Virus record (IMG/VR): IMGVR_UViG_3300020185_003175
Coordinates: 1 to 27,780 of that record
Direction: 5' to 3' (one strand)
DNA length: 27,780 nucleotides
DNA from: a virus
Shown: in pieces, positions 1 through 7,241 of the stretch
Layout of the letters: the number at the start of each line of letters is the position of its first letter
Numbering within the stretch: the stretch's first letter is position 1
Notes under the pieces: generated by a model
Database searches by the model: none
Seen by the model: the letters and a program-made list of their open reading frames with translations, nothing else
What the model was told of the DNA's origin: nothing
Made by a program: the position numbers and the translations under genes

Positions 1-423
1 CTCACTACCAAATATACGACCAATAGTTTCTTTGTATTGTGCAAACGCATCGAATACAGCAAGTCCACCTATTTGTCCTGCTTGTAGCATGTACATGTTA
101 TTAAATGCAACGTCAAATGGATCAAAGTTTGTTCCGCCGCCGCTGTTAGTACCGATGCCACGTCTATACAATCTTTTTACATCAATAACTTCATCTGGCA
201 ATGTGTATTTTGTAACACCTGCCTGTGTTTGTATAAAAATAACTGCTTCTTCGACTGAACCTGAACTAAGTTGTCTGTATTTTGCGATTGCTTTATTAAT
301 TGCAACGTCATAATGATCTCTGTCTAATTCGACATCAACCATACCATCTGCAAGACGCAACCCTATCTCGTTGATAAGTTCGTCTCGGTTGTTGTAACCT
401 ATTTGATCTATTTTGGTAGCCAT
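1..423 (-). CDS. gp13-like neck/virion structural protein (partial, C-terminus beyond window)
   Basis: The reading frame starts at ATG 423 and runs leftwards off the window, giving 141 codons. Its first 60 residues (ELINEIGLRLADGMVDVELD, then a helix with KAIAKYRQ) resemble the N-terminus of T4 gp13 as I remember it ([20 protein letters not shown]). gp13 is the neck protein that, with gp14, closes the filled head and accepts the tail. The family call is moderate because marine T4-like phages carry several related structural proteins and only part is visible. There is no Shine-Dalgarno sequence; a GATAAATA late promoter lies exactly 5 nt before the ATG. The gene is on the opposite strand from gp14 and gp15 at 7242-9672, which is unusual for a neck operon, so it may be a paralogue. 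Confidence 0.6.
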   Translation of the reverse strand, partial: MATKIDQIGYNNRDELINEIGLRLADGMVDVELDRDHYDVAINKAIAKYRQLSSGSVEEAVIFIQTQAGVTKYTLPDEVIDVKRLYRRGIGTNSGGGTNFDPFDVAFNNMYMLQAGQIGGLAVFDAFAQYKETIGRIFGSE

Positions 424-428
424 ACTAC

Positions 429-436
429 TATTTATC
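429..436 (-). promoter_or_regulatory. T4-type late promoter motif GATAAATA
   Basis: Read on the minus strand this is GATAAATA, matching the NATAAATA late promoter of T4-like phages. It is followed by GTAGT and then the ATG at 423. If the motif occupies -13 to -6 as in T4, transcription would begin at the A of the start codon. Confidence 0.65.
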
Positions 437-447
437 TTTTATGGTAT

Positions 448-1608
448 CTAGAATGCTCTAAGTATGATTGTAGTATCGTTTAACCTGCCGTTCATTTTAG
501 TAGGTGTAGTTTTAACTTCCTCAAATGCTTTTGAAAACTTAGTTTTTGCTTTGCCAGTCCAATTATTAATTTGTTCTATTGGTTTACGCAAAGTTTTTTG
601 TATACTTAACTCTTCGTCGAAGTCTTGTAGTGTAGTTCCTTTAACCATTAGCCCTGCTCCTTCTCTACCCCACCCTTTAGGGTCCTTATTCTTCGCGTGA
701 TACACGCCAATCTTCCGGGACTTAGTATTGTATACCCAAAGTTCATTAGCGTATACGACATCTGTGGGCGTTATAGATGCTATTCCTAATGTGCCATCGG
801 CTATTTGGAACTTTAACTTCTTAACAATCACATCTTTGCTTCTTGCTTTGGGCTTTCTGGTCTTCCTGGTTGCTTTACCTGTTAAGATTATAGCATCACA
901 GGCATTTAATATTTTTTCAAAGTACTGTACATATTCCTTTTTCATTTTCTTACTCATGAAACTGTATGCTTCAGTTAGTTGCTCACAGGTTCCTGCTAAA
1001 CTTTCAACTGCTTCTGCGTGACATGGTGTATACTGATCCTTAACTAGTTTTGCATGTGCTGGTTTGATTACTCCGCCACCATAAATTTTCATATCCTTCT
1101 CTGGATCGAATGTCTTTAGGTCAAATTTTTCACCAACTACAAAGTTATCTAAAACTTCGTCCCAATTACCACACAAATCTGTAATTTGCTCTAACATACG
1201 TTGCTGTATACTAATCTTAGGTTTAGCATCTGCTTTCTTTTCTTCTGCTTTTTCAATAATTGCCTCTGCCTTATCTTCTAGAGCAGGTATTTTTTCCATC
1301 AAATGAGATTTAATGTCCGGGTGCATATATCCTGTCTTGGACCAGATGTAAGTATGCTTGGCAAAAGTGCTAAACCAAACATCAGGAACACGTTTTAGTT
1401 TTTTAATTAATTTACTATCAAGCCCACTGTCTTTTTCTAGCCATGTAAAAATTGTTGCGCCGGCTTTTTTATCTGGTACTTCATAATGAACAAAATATTC
1501 GAAGTTGCGATACAGTTTAAGTTTCTTTTCATCGTCTTCAAGTAGGTTTATATCCGACCACTTAGGTTCGGGCATTAAGTAAACGTTTTTTGCTTTTCTT
1601 TTAGCCAT
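448..1608 (-). CDS. hypothetical phage protein, 386 aa
   Basis: I do not recognise a family with a known function. The 386-residue protein is highly charged, starts with a basic MAKRKAKN segment, and has a Lys/Glu/Ala-rich probable coiled linker at about residues 112-132. It has no signal peptide or membrane segment, so it is probably cytoplasmic or a virion component. A very basic patch (KATRKTRKPKARSK) near residue 245 could contact nucleic acid, but this is only inference. A TTGACA-17-TATACT promoter lies upstream at 1646-1674, which suggests host-type sigma70 and early expression, unlike its neighbour at 1-423. The Shine-Dalgarno is weak (GAG). Confidence 0.8.
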   Translation of the reverse strand: MAKRKAKNVYLMPEPKWSDINLLEDDEKKLKLYRNFEYFVHYEVPDKKAGATIFTWLEKDSGLDSKLIKKLKRVPDVWFSTFAKHTYIWSKTGYMHPDIKSHLMEKIPALEDKAEAIIEKAEEKKADAKPKISIQQRMLEQITDLCGNWDEVLDNFVVGEKFDLKTFDPEKDMKIYGGGVIKPAHAKLVKDQYTPCHAEAVESLAGTCEQLTEAYSFMSKKMKKEYVQYFEKILNACDAIILTGKATRKTRKPKARSKDVIVKKLKFQIADGTLGIASITPTDVVYANELWVYNTKSRKIGVYHAKNKDPKGWGREGAGLMVKGTTLQDFDEELSIQKTLRKPIEQINNWTGKAKTKFSKAFEEVKTTPTKMNGRLNDTTIILRAF

Positions 1609-1645
1609 ATTCTCAATCTTATTTTAAAGGTTACAATTGGTAGTT

Positions 1646-1674
1646 AGTATAACTTCAAATAATTCTGCTGTCAA
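1646..1674 (-). promoter_or_regulatory. sigma70-type promoter
   Basis: On the minus strand TTGACA (1674-1669) is followed after exactly 17 nt by TATACT (1651-1646). This is one mismatch from the bacterial housekeeping consensus. It points at the 386-aa gene starting at 1608, with an expected leader of about 30 nt. Early or constitutive transcription by unmodified host polymerase is inferred. Confidence 0.7.
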
Positions 1675-1710
1675 CTGGTAATTTTTGAGCTCAAACGATA
1701 AAAAACGGAG

Positions 1711-2133
1711 TTATAGTGCTTTTGCTGTTAACCCAATGGTTGCTTGTGATACTCTGATAGCATCTTTATAGGTAACGCATTCATAGAATAGGTGTGAACG
1801 CTTTTTTGTAATTAATTCGGCTGTGTAAGTAAGTGTATCTCCAGGAAAAATTGGCTGTCTAAACTTTACTTTGTCTATGCTAGTAACAAAAGTGACTATC
1901 TTACTAAGGTCAACTTCACCAAACTGTTCTTTTGCTGTTGCAAGTGCATGTAGTCCTGCTGTCTGGTTCATTCCCTCTATAACATAAACTCCGGGCCACA
2001 CTTTGATGTGAGGGAAGTGTCCTTCGAGTACTGGGTGGTCCAATGGTATAGTGTATTTTGCTTTTACACTTTTACCTGGACCAATTGTATGACTGTCAAT
2101 CAACAGTATAGGGTGTGCATGAGGTAGATTCAT
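1711..2133 (-). CDS. FabZ-like 3-hydroxyacyl-ACP dehydratase (hot-dog fold)
   Basis: The 140-aa protein has the length and layout of FabZ, which removes water from 3-hydroxyacyl-ACP in type II fatty acid synthesis. The N-terminal LPHAHPILLID matches the FabZ LPHRxPFLLVD signature. GHFP carries the catalytic His (H39), and VIEGMNQTAG carries the catalytic Glu (E53). The 14-residue His-Glu spacing equals that of E. coli FabZ (His54, Glu68). FRQPIFPGDTL matches the FKRPVVPGDQ strand. It starts 4 nt after the second radical-SAM gene, so it is probably in the same transcript. A dehydratase acting on another acyl thioester, with the substrate made by the neighbouring enzymes, is possible. The catalytic residues are intact, so activity is likely. 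Confidence 0.85.
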   Translation of the reverse strand: MNLPHAHPILLIDSHTIGPGKSVKAKYTIPLDHPVLEGHFPHIKVWPGVYVIEGMNQTAGLHALATAKEQFGEVDLSKIVTFVTSIDKVKFRQPIFPGDTLTYTAELITKKRSHLFYECVTYKDAIRVSQATIGLTAKAL

Positions 2134-2137
2134 ATAA

Positions 2138-3970
2138 CTATATATCCTGTGTGAGTAATAATTCTGTATATTTCATGAACTTCATTGCTTGTATCTCTGC
2201 TAATTTTTTAGTGTCTTCAGCATTACCCTGATGAAATTCTTTTGATGCCCACTTGATATCTTCACTAACAGTGGGCCAATGTAATCCTTGTGCTACCAGC
2301 TCTACTATCCCTATAGTATCTAATATCGATGTCATGCCATTATCCTTGTACGGCTTCATACCTTTACGTCTAAAATAGTTTATCACCATGCGTTCACACA
2401 TGTCTAATGACACGCCATTCCTATTTGTCCATGTATTAAACACACCATTGTGGAATTCACCGCTCATCGTGTATCCGTGCTTTTTGTAATTCCTTGAAAA
2501 TTCACTAGTTCCACGTGCTGATATATCTTTACTTGCCATTTCTTCGGGTGCAATATGTAAAACTCTCAGTGTAGGTCGGTCTATAGGAAATTCTTCGCTA
2601 CTTAAAATTTCAAATGTCTCTTGTATGCTTTCTACTGTATCGCTTGGTAGTCCTAATATAAAACCAGAGCCTGTTACTATCTTATCCCAACCGTGATTGT
2701 CTTTTAAATCTCGTAAAAAACTTAATTGTATAGAAGGGTTTAGTCCCTTCCCAATATCTTTTGCACTTTCAGGGTTAGTTGTCTCAACACCAAATTCTGC
2801 ACGTTTTAATCCCATCTCTAGAAGTAATTGTGATTGGGGTGTGTCTTGATTACGATTAACATACAGCATATCCAATCTTAAATAGCAAGAAAAAGTAATT
2901 TTAAAAGGCAGACTTGTAATAATTTCATGTAAGTAAACCATTTTCTCATGGTCATCATTAAATGTATCTTCTACAAACCAATAATCTGATATACCGTGCT
3001 TTTCATAGTTCTCTAAAAATTCTTCTCGTATAGATTCTGCAGATTTATAGTATGTACCTTTTTCTTTACCAGTCAATTCAAAATGGCAGAACGAACATTT
3101 GAAAATACAACCCCTTGCTGACTCTAGCGGAACTATCTCTCCCGGTATTAGTATATCAGAATCAATATATTTCATTGTACTATGCTTCATTTCTATTTTG
3201 CTAAGTATATCTATCTTATATGGGTGGGTTGTATGCACAGGCATATTGTCTGCTGTGTTAGATTTAATCTCATCTAACATATCAGGCATAGTCACATCGC
3301 CCCAACCTACATTGATATAGTCAACATTCTTCAGCGTGACATCTTCTCTGGCTCTAGAACCTCCCTTTACAAACTTCACATTAGGATTAATACTTTTTAC
3401 ATAACTTGTAAAAGCATCATCTATCTCTTCACCGTGCATTAAAAATCCATTGTATGCATATAACGGGTCATCAAACATTTTATTCAAATCTTTTATGCCT
3501 TCCAAAGGTAATACAGGCATTTCGTTAGGTAACATGTTGAGCATCCATGGATAACGCATGTAAAAAGAATTAGAAATACCTATAGCAAGAGTATTTTCTC
3601 CTACATATTTGTCTGCAATGCGTTTTAACGTTTCTAAATCATAAAAACTTTGGTAATCTACTACTTGTACTGTGTATCCACGTAATCTACACTCGTGTGC
3701 AATTTTATATGCACCTAATGTTTTTAAATATAACGAATTACACTTACTTTGTGAGTGATGTATGGGGAGTGGATCGTAGTCTGGGTCTGATTTTTTGGTC
3801 ATCAACGACTCAGATACTTGTGGGTCTGTTTCTTGCCCGGTATTAATTTGCATCTTACTCATAAGAATGTTATAATTCTGTGCGTTATATAAACCTGCAG
3901 GATCTGTAAGTATAATAAAATCCACTGGAGTGTGATTAACTTCAAAATCTTTAAACGGATTAATCTTCAT
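2138..3970 (-). CDS. radical SAM protein with B12-binding-like N-terminal domain (paralogue 2)
   Basis: This 610-aa radical SAM enzyme has its [4Fe-4S] cluster motif as CIFKCSFC (Cys288, Cys292, Cys295) after ESARG, the usual context in the B12-binding radical SAM superfamily. Downstream segments EFGVETTNPESAKDIGKG and GFILGLPSDTVESIQE are typical of that group. The N-terminal region (LGAYKIAHECRLRGYTVQVVDYQ split over residues 86-108) looks like the Rossmann-like cobalamin domain, but I see no DxHxxG cobalamin-ligand motif. It overlaps the upstream paralogue by 11 nt and the two align along their whole length. The substrate is unknown; a methyl transfer, C-C bond or ring rearrangement is possible. 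Electrons for SAM cleavage could come through the reductase at 5841-6584. Confidence 0.85.
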   Translation of the reverse strand: MKINPFKDFEVNHTPVDFIILTDPAGLYNAQNYNILMSKMQINTGQETDPQVSESLMTKKSDPDYDPLPIHHSQSKCNSLYLKTLGAYKIAHECRLRGYTVQVVDYQSFYDLETLKRIADKYVGENTLAIGISNSFYMRYPWMLNMLPNEMPVLPLEGIKDLNKMFDDPLYAYNGFLMHGEEIDDAFTSYVKSINPNVKFVKGGSRAREDVTLKNVDYINVGWGDVTMPDMLDEIKSNTADNMPVHTTHPYKIDILSKIEMKHSTMKYIDSDILIPGEIVPLESARGCIFKCSFCHFELTGKEKGTYYKSAESIREEFLENYEKHGISDYWFVEDTFNDDHEKMVYLHEIITSLPFKITFSCYLRLDMLYVNRNQDTPQSQLLLEMGLKRAEFGVETTNPESAKDIGKGLNPSIQLSFLRDLKDNHGWDKIVTGSGFILGLPSDTVESIQETFEILSSEEFPIDRPTLRVLHIAPEEMASKDISARGTSEFSRNYKKHGYTMSGEFHNGVFNTWTNRNGVSLDMCERMVINYFRRKGMKPYKDNGMTSILDTIGIVELVAQGLHWPTVSEDIKWASKEFHQGNAEDTKKLAEIQAMKFMKYTELLLTQDI

Positions 3971-5828
3971 CGTCTAAGTCCTGCGTAAGTAATAATTCTG
4001 TATATTTCAAGAACCGTTGTGCTGATAGCATCGATAATTTCTTAGTATGCTCTGTGTTAGACTGATCATATTCCAAATAATCAAATTTTATGTCTGAATT
4101 AATAGTGGGCCAATGTAATCCTTGTGCTACTAGCTCTGCAACACCGACTGTACTTAAAACTTTCATTGACATCTGGTGGGCTCTTTTTGTTTTGTAGGGT
4201 TTGAACTGTTTTCGTCTAAAATAATTTTCTAACATCTTTTCGCACATTTGATAAGTTACTCCGTGTCGATTAGTCCAATTATGAAACATGTCTTCGGGCA
4301 TTTCGGATGGATCGGCCAATGTGTATCCATGTTCTTTCCAGTTTTTTGAGAACTCACTTAGGCCTCTTTCTTCAATTTCTTTATCATATGCGTCTTCTGG
4401 TCTAATAAGCAATGCTCTTAAAGTCGGGCGATCAATTGGGAAATCTGGCCTACTCATTATATTAAACATTTCTTGAATACTTTCTTTTGTGTCACTCGGT
4501 AAGCCTAATATAAACCCTGAACCAATTAAAACATTATCCCAACCATGATTATCTTTTAAGTCACGCAGGAAATCCAATTGTATAAGCGGGTTTAACCCTT
4601 TACCAACGTCTTTTGCACTTTCTGGATTAGTAGTTTCTATACCGAACTCCACTCTCTTTAGTCCCATTTCCAGTAACAGTTGGTGTTGTGGTACGTCTTT
4701 ATTTCTATGCACATACAATAAATCCAATCTTAAATAACAAGAAAATGTAATTTTAAAAGGTAAGCTCGTAATAATTTTATGTAAGTTTATTATTTTATCA
4801 GGATCGTCATTAAATGTATCTTCCACAAACCAATAATCTGTTACGCCATGTTTTTCGTAATTATGTATAAACTCTGATGCAATACTTTCATTAGATTTAA
4901 AATATGTACCTTTTTCTTTGCCTACTAATTCTAAACTGCAAAAAGAACACTTAAATATACAACCCCTTGCTGTCTCTAGTGCTATTACTTCACCAGGAAA
5001 CAAAATATCCGACTTAGCATATCGCATAGTGCTGTGTTGCATTTCTATTTTGCTAAGTAAATCTAACTTATAAGGATGAGTAGTATGGATTGGCATGTTG
5101 TCTGCTGTACCAGATTTAATCTCATCTAACATATCAGGCATGGTCACATCTCCCCAACCCACATTAATGTAATCAACATTACGAAGCTCAACATCTTCCC
5201 TAGCTCTTGTTCCGCCCTTTACAAATTTTACATTAGGATTAATTCTACGCACATATTCAACGAATGCATCGTCAATTTCCTTACCGTGTGTTAGGAAACC
5301 GGAGTATGGAATAAAAGGATCATCAAACACTTCACCTTCATCTTGTATTCCTTCTAAAGGCAATACAGGCATTTCTTTTGTTACCATGTTTAGCATCCAT
5401 GGGTAACGCATGTAAAACGAGACAGATATACCAATTGCTAGTGTGTTCTCACCAACATACTTGTCTACAATGCGTTTTAATGTTTCTAAGTCGTACAAAC
5501 TTTGATAGTCTACAACTTGTACCGAGTATCCACGTAATCTACACTCATGTGCAACTTTATATGCTCCTAGTGTTCTAAGATGTAGTGAGTTAGTACTGCC
5601 TCTTGAATGATGTATTACACCAGGAGAAAAATATGGGTTTTCTTTTTCAATCAGTAGTTCCTGTGATACCTCCGGGTCTTTAAGATAACCCGGCGCCAGT
5701 GGGATACTATGCGTCATCATAGTATAATTATGTGCGTTATACAGTCCATATGGATCTGTGAGTATAATAAAATCTACTGGAGTGTGTTTTGTAACTTCGA
5801 AATCTTTAAAAGGATTTATTTTTTGCAT
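3960..5828 (-). CDS. radical SAM protein with B12-binding-like N-terminal domain (paralogue 1)
   Basis: This 622-aa protein has cluster motif CIFKCSFC at Cys290, Cys294 and Cys297, preceded by LETARG and followed by FGIETTNPESAKDVGKG and GFILGLPSDTKESIQE. It is a full-length paralogue of the next gene (shared blocks include HECRLRGY, VVDYQS, RAREDV, INVGWGDVTMPDMLDEIK and the C-terminal KYTELLLTQD). Differences concentrate in residues 35-75 and in the C-terminal third, so the copies probably act on different substrates or at successive steps. The ATG has only a weak Shine-Dalgarno (AGG, too close) and a GATAAATA motif ends 5 nt before it. The motif overlaps the stop codon of the reductase gene, so late transcription can begin here independently of that gene. 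Confidence 0.85.
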   Translation of the reverse strand: MQKINPFKDFEVTKHTPVDFIILTDPYGLYNAHNYTMMTHSIPLAPGYLKDPEVSQELLIEKENPYFSPGVIHHSRGSTNSLHLRTLGAYKVAHECRLRGYSVQVVDYQSLYDLETLKRIVDKYVGENTLAIGISVSFYMRYPWMLNMVTKEMPVLPLEGIQDEGEVFDDPFIPYSGFLTHGKEIDDAFVEYVRRINPNVKFVKGGTRAREDVELRNVDYINVGWGDVTMPDMLDEIKSGTADNMPIHTTHPYKLDLLSKIEMQHSTMRYAKSDILFPGEVIALETARGCIFKCSFCSLELVGKEKGTYFKSNESIASEFIHNYEKHGVTDYWFVEDTFNDDPDKIINLHKIITSLPFKITFSCYLRLDLLYVHRNKDVPQHQLLLEMGLKRVEFGIETTNPESAKDVGKGLNPLIQLDFLRDLKDNHGWDNVLIGSGFILGLPSDTKESIQEMFNIMSRPDFPIDRPTLRALLIRPEDAYDKEIEERGLSEFSKNWKEHGYTLADPSEMPEDMFHNWTNRHGVTYQMCEKMLENYFRRKQFKPYKTKRAHQMSMKVLSTVGVAELVAQGLHWPTINSDIKFDYLEYDQSNTEHTKKLSMLSAQRFLKYTELLLTQDLDDED

Positions 5829-5833
5829 ACCTG

Positions 5834-5841
5834 TATTTATC
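5834..5841 (-). promoter_or_regulatory. T4-type late promoter motif GATAAATA
   Basis: GATAAATA on the minus strand, overlapping the TAG stop of the reductase gene and 5 nt (CAGGT) before the ATG at 5828. It would allow late expression of the radical-SAM pair and FabZ without the upstream genes, and it predicts a transcript starting at the start codon. Confidence 0.55.
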
Positions 5842-6584
5842 TAGTCTACAAAGGCTCGTTCTAAGACAAAATCATTTGGCTCTCCTAAGTTTCCCTCTAT
5901 AAATCCTTTATCTTCAAAATAATCTCTGCATTCGTAATTCATTTCAGGACCGCCACATACCATAACTCTATCAGTTGCTTTGTTGAATCCGCCATTAGTA
6001 AACTCTTCTATGTGTTCCCAGAATCTACCTTTACGGACATAATCTTCTTGAGTACAAGTATCATAATAGGTTAATGAAAACTCAGGTGTATCCTTTAATG
6101 TTTCAACTGCTAATTGTATTTCTGTTTGATAAGTGTGTTCATCGTGTGTCCGTGTAGTGTGTACCAGTATCACATTATTAAATTTACTGTATGTATCTGG
6201 GTCTCTAATAATACTCATGAACGGTGCAAGACCTGTGCCTGTGGACAGCAAATATAAATTATCTGCTTCAGTTAAATTATCAATCGTTAACGTGCCCGTA
6301 GACTTAGGCATGACTAATACATCGTCTCCAACTTTTAAATGCTGTAGACGACTTGTTAGAGGTCCGTCTGGTACCTTGATACTGAGGAACTCTAGTTCAT
6401 CTTCATAGTTTGCACTTGCAATACTGTATGCTCTAAGTAATGGTCTGCCGCCTTCTTCTTCTGAAGGCAACCCAATCATAGCGAACTCTCCGTTTATAAA
6501 ACGAAAACTTCTATTGCGGGTGGTTTTAAAACTGAATGTCTTGTCTGTCCAATGGTGGACCCAAGTAACTTTTTCTGTATGCAT
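5841..6584 (-). CDS. ferredoxin/flavodoxin-NADP(+) reductase
   Basis: A 247-aa FAD enzyme of the bacterial Fpr type, which moves electrons between NADPH and ferredoxin or flavodoxin. RAYSIAS at residues 51-57 is the FAD-binding RxYS motif, GTGLAPFMS at 116-124 binds the nicotinamide nucleotide, and VMVCGGPEM is the C-terminal pyrophosphate-binding segment. The terminal LERAFVD resembles the end of alphaproteobacterial Fpr proteins as I remember them, hinting at host lineage. The Shine-Dalgarno AAGGAAG is strong and lies directly after the tRNA-Ala, so the gene is probably on the tRNA transcript from the promoter at 7184-7212. Its position before two radical-SAM enzymes suggests that it feeds their clusters with electrons (inference). 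No ferredoxin or flavodoxin gene is visible, so a host carrier would be needed. Confidence 0.9.
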   Translation of the reverse strand: MHTEKVTWVHHWTDKTFSFKTTRNRSFRFINGEFAMIGLPSEEEGGRPLLRAYSIASANYEDELEFLSIKVPDGPLTSRLQHLKVGDDVLVMPKSTGTLTIDNLTEADNLYLLSTGTGLAPFMSIIRDPDTYSKFNNVILVHTTRTHDEHTYQTEIQLAVETLKDTPEFSLTYYDTCTQEDYVRKGRFWEHIEEFTNGGFNKATDRVMVCGGPEMNYECRDYFEDKGFIEGNLGEPNDFVLERAFVD

Positions 6585-6599
6585 CTTCTTCCTTTAGAG

Positions 6600-6675
6600 T
6601 GGTGGAGACAGAGGGAATCGAACCCACGACCTTCTGGTTGCAAACCAGACGCTCTCCCTACTGAGCTATGCCCCC
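6600..6675 (-). tRNA. tRNA-Ala (UGC)
   Basis: Minus-strand cloverleaf of 76 nt. The acceptor stem is GGGGGCA paired with TGTCTCC (with G-U pairs), and CCA is encoded. The anticodon stem TCTGG/CCAGA closes the loop TTTGCAA with anticodon TGC, and the T arm contains GGTTCGATTCC. It is third in the tRNA cluster. Confidence 0.95.
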
Positions 6676-6682
6676 GAACCGT

Positions 6683-6904
6683 TTATCTTTCGCTTAATGC
6701 TTTAATATTAGCACTGATTCTAGCACTGTTCTTAGCAATATTGTCACTTAGTTGTTTCGCATTCTTCTGAATGTTTGCACTAATTTGTTCTGCGTTTCTC
6801 ATTACGTTGTCACCAACGTCTTCGAACCAAAACTTATTTGCTGGTGCTTTTTTTGTAACTTTTTTTGCTACTTTTTTTGTTGCCTTTATTTTTTCTTTAA
6901 CCAT
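6683..6904 (-). CDS. small lysine-rich protein with 11-residue repeats
   Basis: A 73-aa protein lying between two tRNA genes. The start is supported by AGGAAG 8 nt upstream. The first 21 residues are a basic, histone-tail-like tract (KATKKVAKKVTKKAP). After KFWFEDVGDNVMR the rest is three tandem 11-mers, NAEQISANIQK, NAKQLSDNIAK and NSARISANIKA, which should form an amphipathic helix. An 11-residue period fits a right-handed coiled coil or a surface-lying helix. I do not recognise a family. DNA or RNA binding by the basic tail with self-association by the helix is a guess. Confidence 0.75.
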   Translation of the reverse strand: MVKEKIKATKKVAKKVTKKAPANKFWFEDVGDNVMRNAEQISANIQKNAKQLSDNIAKNSARISANIKALSER

Positions 6905-6955
6905 CTTATGTACTTCCTGTTACATTCGTAACAATGCCTACGAACTGTTCGTAGT

Positions 6956-7030
6956 TGGAGCGGGTAGTCGGAATCGAACCGACATCCAAACGTTGGCAAC
7001 GTCTTGTAATAACCGTTATACTATACTCGC
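6956..7030 (-). tRNA. tRNA-Gly (GCC)
   Basis: Minus-strand cloverleaf of 75 nt. Anticodon stem AGACG/CGTTT closes the loop TTGCCAA, anticodon GCC. The T arm has GTCGGTTCGATTCCGAC, and CCA is encoded after discriminator T. The acceptor stem GCGAGTA/TACCCGC has one A-C mismatch at the fourth pair, which may lower stability or may reflect divergence. Confidence 0.9.
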
Positions 7031-7081
7031 AAATTACTTGTGTATATTTACCACTTAGAGTTTTGTGGTGTTCTGAAATAG

Positions 7082-7171
7082 TGGCGGAGAGTGAGGGATT
7101 CGAACCCTCGATACAGTTACCCATATACCTCCTTAGCAGGGAGGCGCTTTCGACCACTCAGCCAACTCTCC
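7082..7171 (-). tRNA. tRNA-Ser (GCU)
   Basis: Minus-strand cloverleaf of 90 nt with the long variable arm of class II tRNAs. The acceptor stem GGAGAGT/ACTCTCC is perfect, the anticodon loop is CTGCTAA with anticodon GCT, the T arm has GAGGGTTCGAATCCCTC, and CCA is encoded after discriminator G. It is the first gene after the promoter at 7184-7212. Confidence 0.95.
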
Positions 7172-7183
7172 GTTTCGTTTTGT

Positions 7184-7212
7184 ATTATAATAGTTATCAA
7201 GGAAATTGTCAA
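7184..7212 (-). promoter_or_regulatory. consensus sigma70 promoter of the tRNA cluster
   Basis: On the minus strand TTGACA (7212-7207), exactly 17 nt, then TATAAT (7189-7184): a perfect match to the bacterial consensus in both hexamers and spacing. The start site would fall a few nucleotides before the tRNA-Ser 5' end at 7171. Strong early expression of the tRNAs, and possibly of the 73-aa protein and the reductase downstream, is expected. Confidence 0.85.
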
Positions 7213-7226
7213 GAACTTCCTAAAGT

Positions 7227-7234
7227 GATAAATA
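7227..7234 (+). promoter_or_regulatory. T4-type late promoter motif GATAAATA for gp14-gp15
   Basis: GATAAATA on the plus strand, 7 nt (CTACATT) before the gp14 ATG, with no Shine-Dalgarno between them. It lies 15 nt from the -35 box of the divergent tRNA promoter, so early and late transcription start back to back here. Confidence 0.75.
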
Positions 7235-7241
7235 CTACATT

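Noticed and set aside
32-313. 93-aa plus-strand reading frame at the left edge
   Set aside because: It is the opposite strand of the gp13-like gene, has no ribosome site and reads as low-complexity shadow sequence.
1684-1695. TTTGAGCTCAAA palindrome between FabZ and the 386-aa gene as a terminator
   Set aside because: A perfect 12-bp inverted repeat but with no loop and no proper T-run; it may be an operator, yet nothing else supports that.
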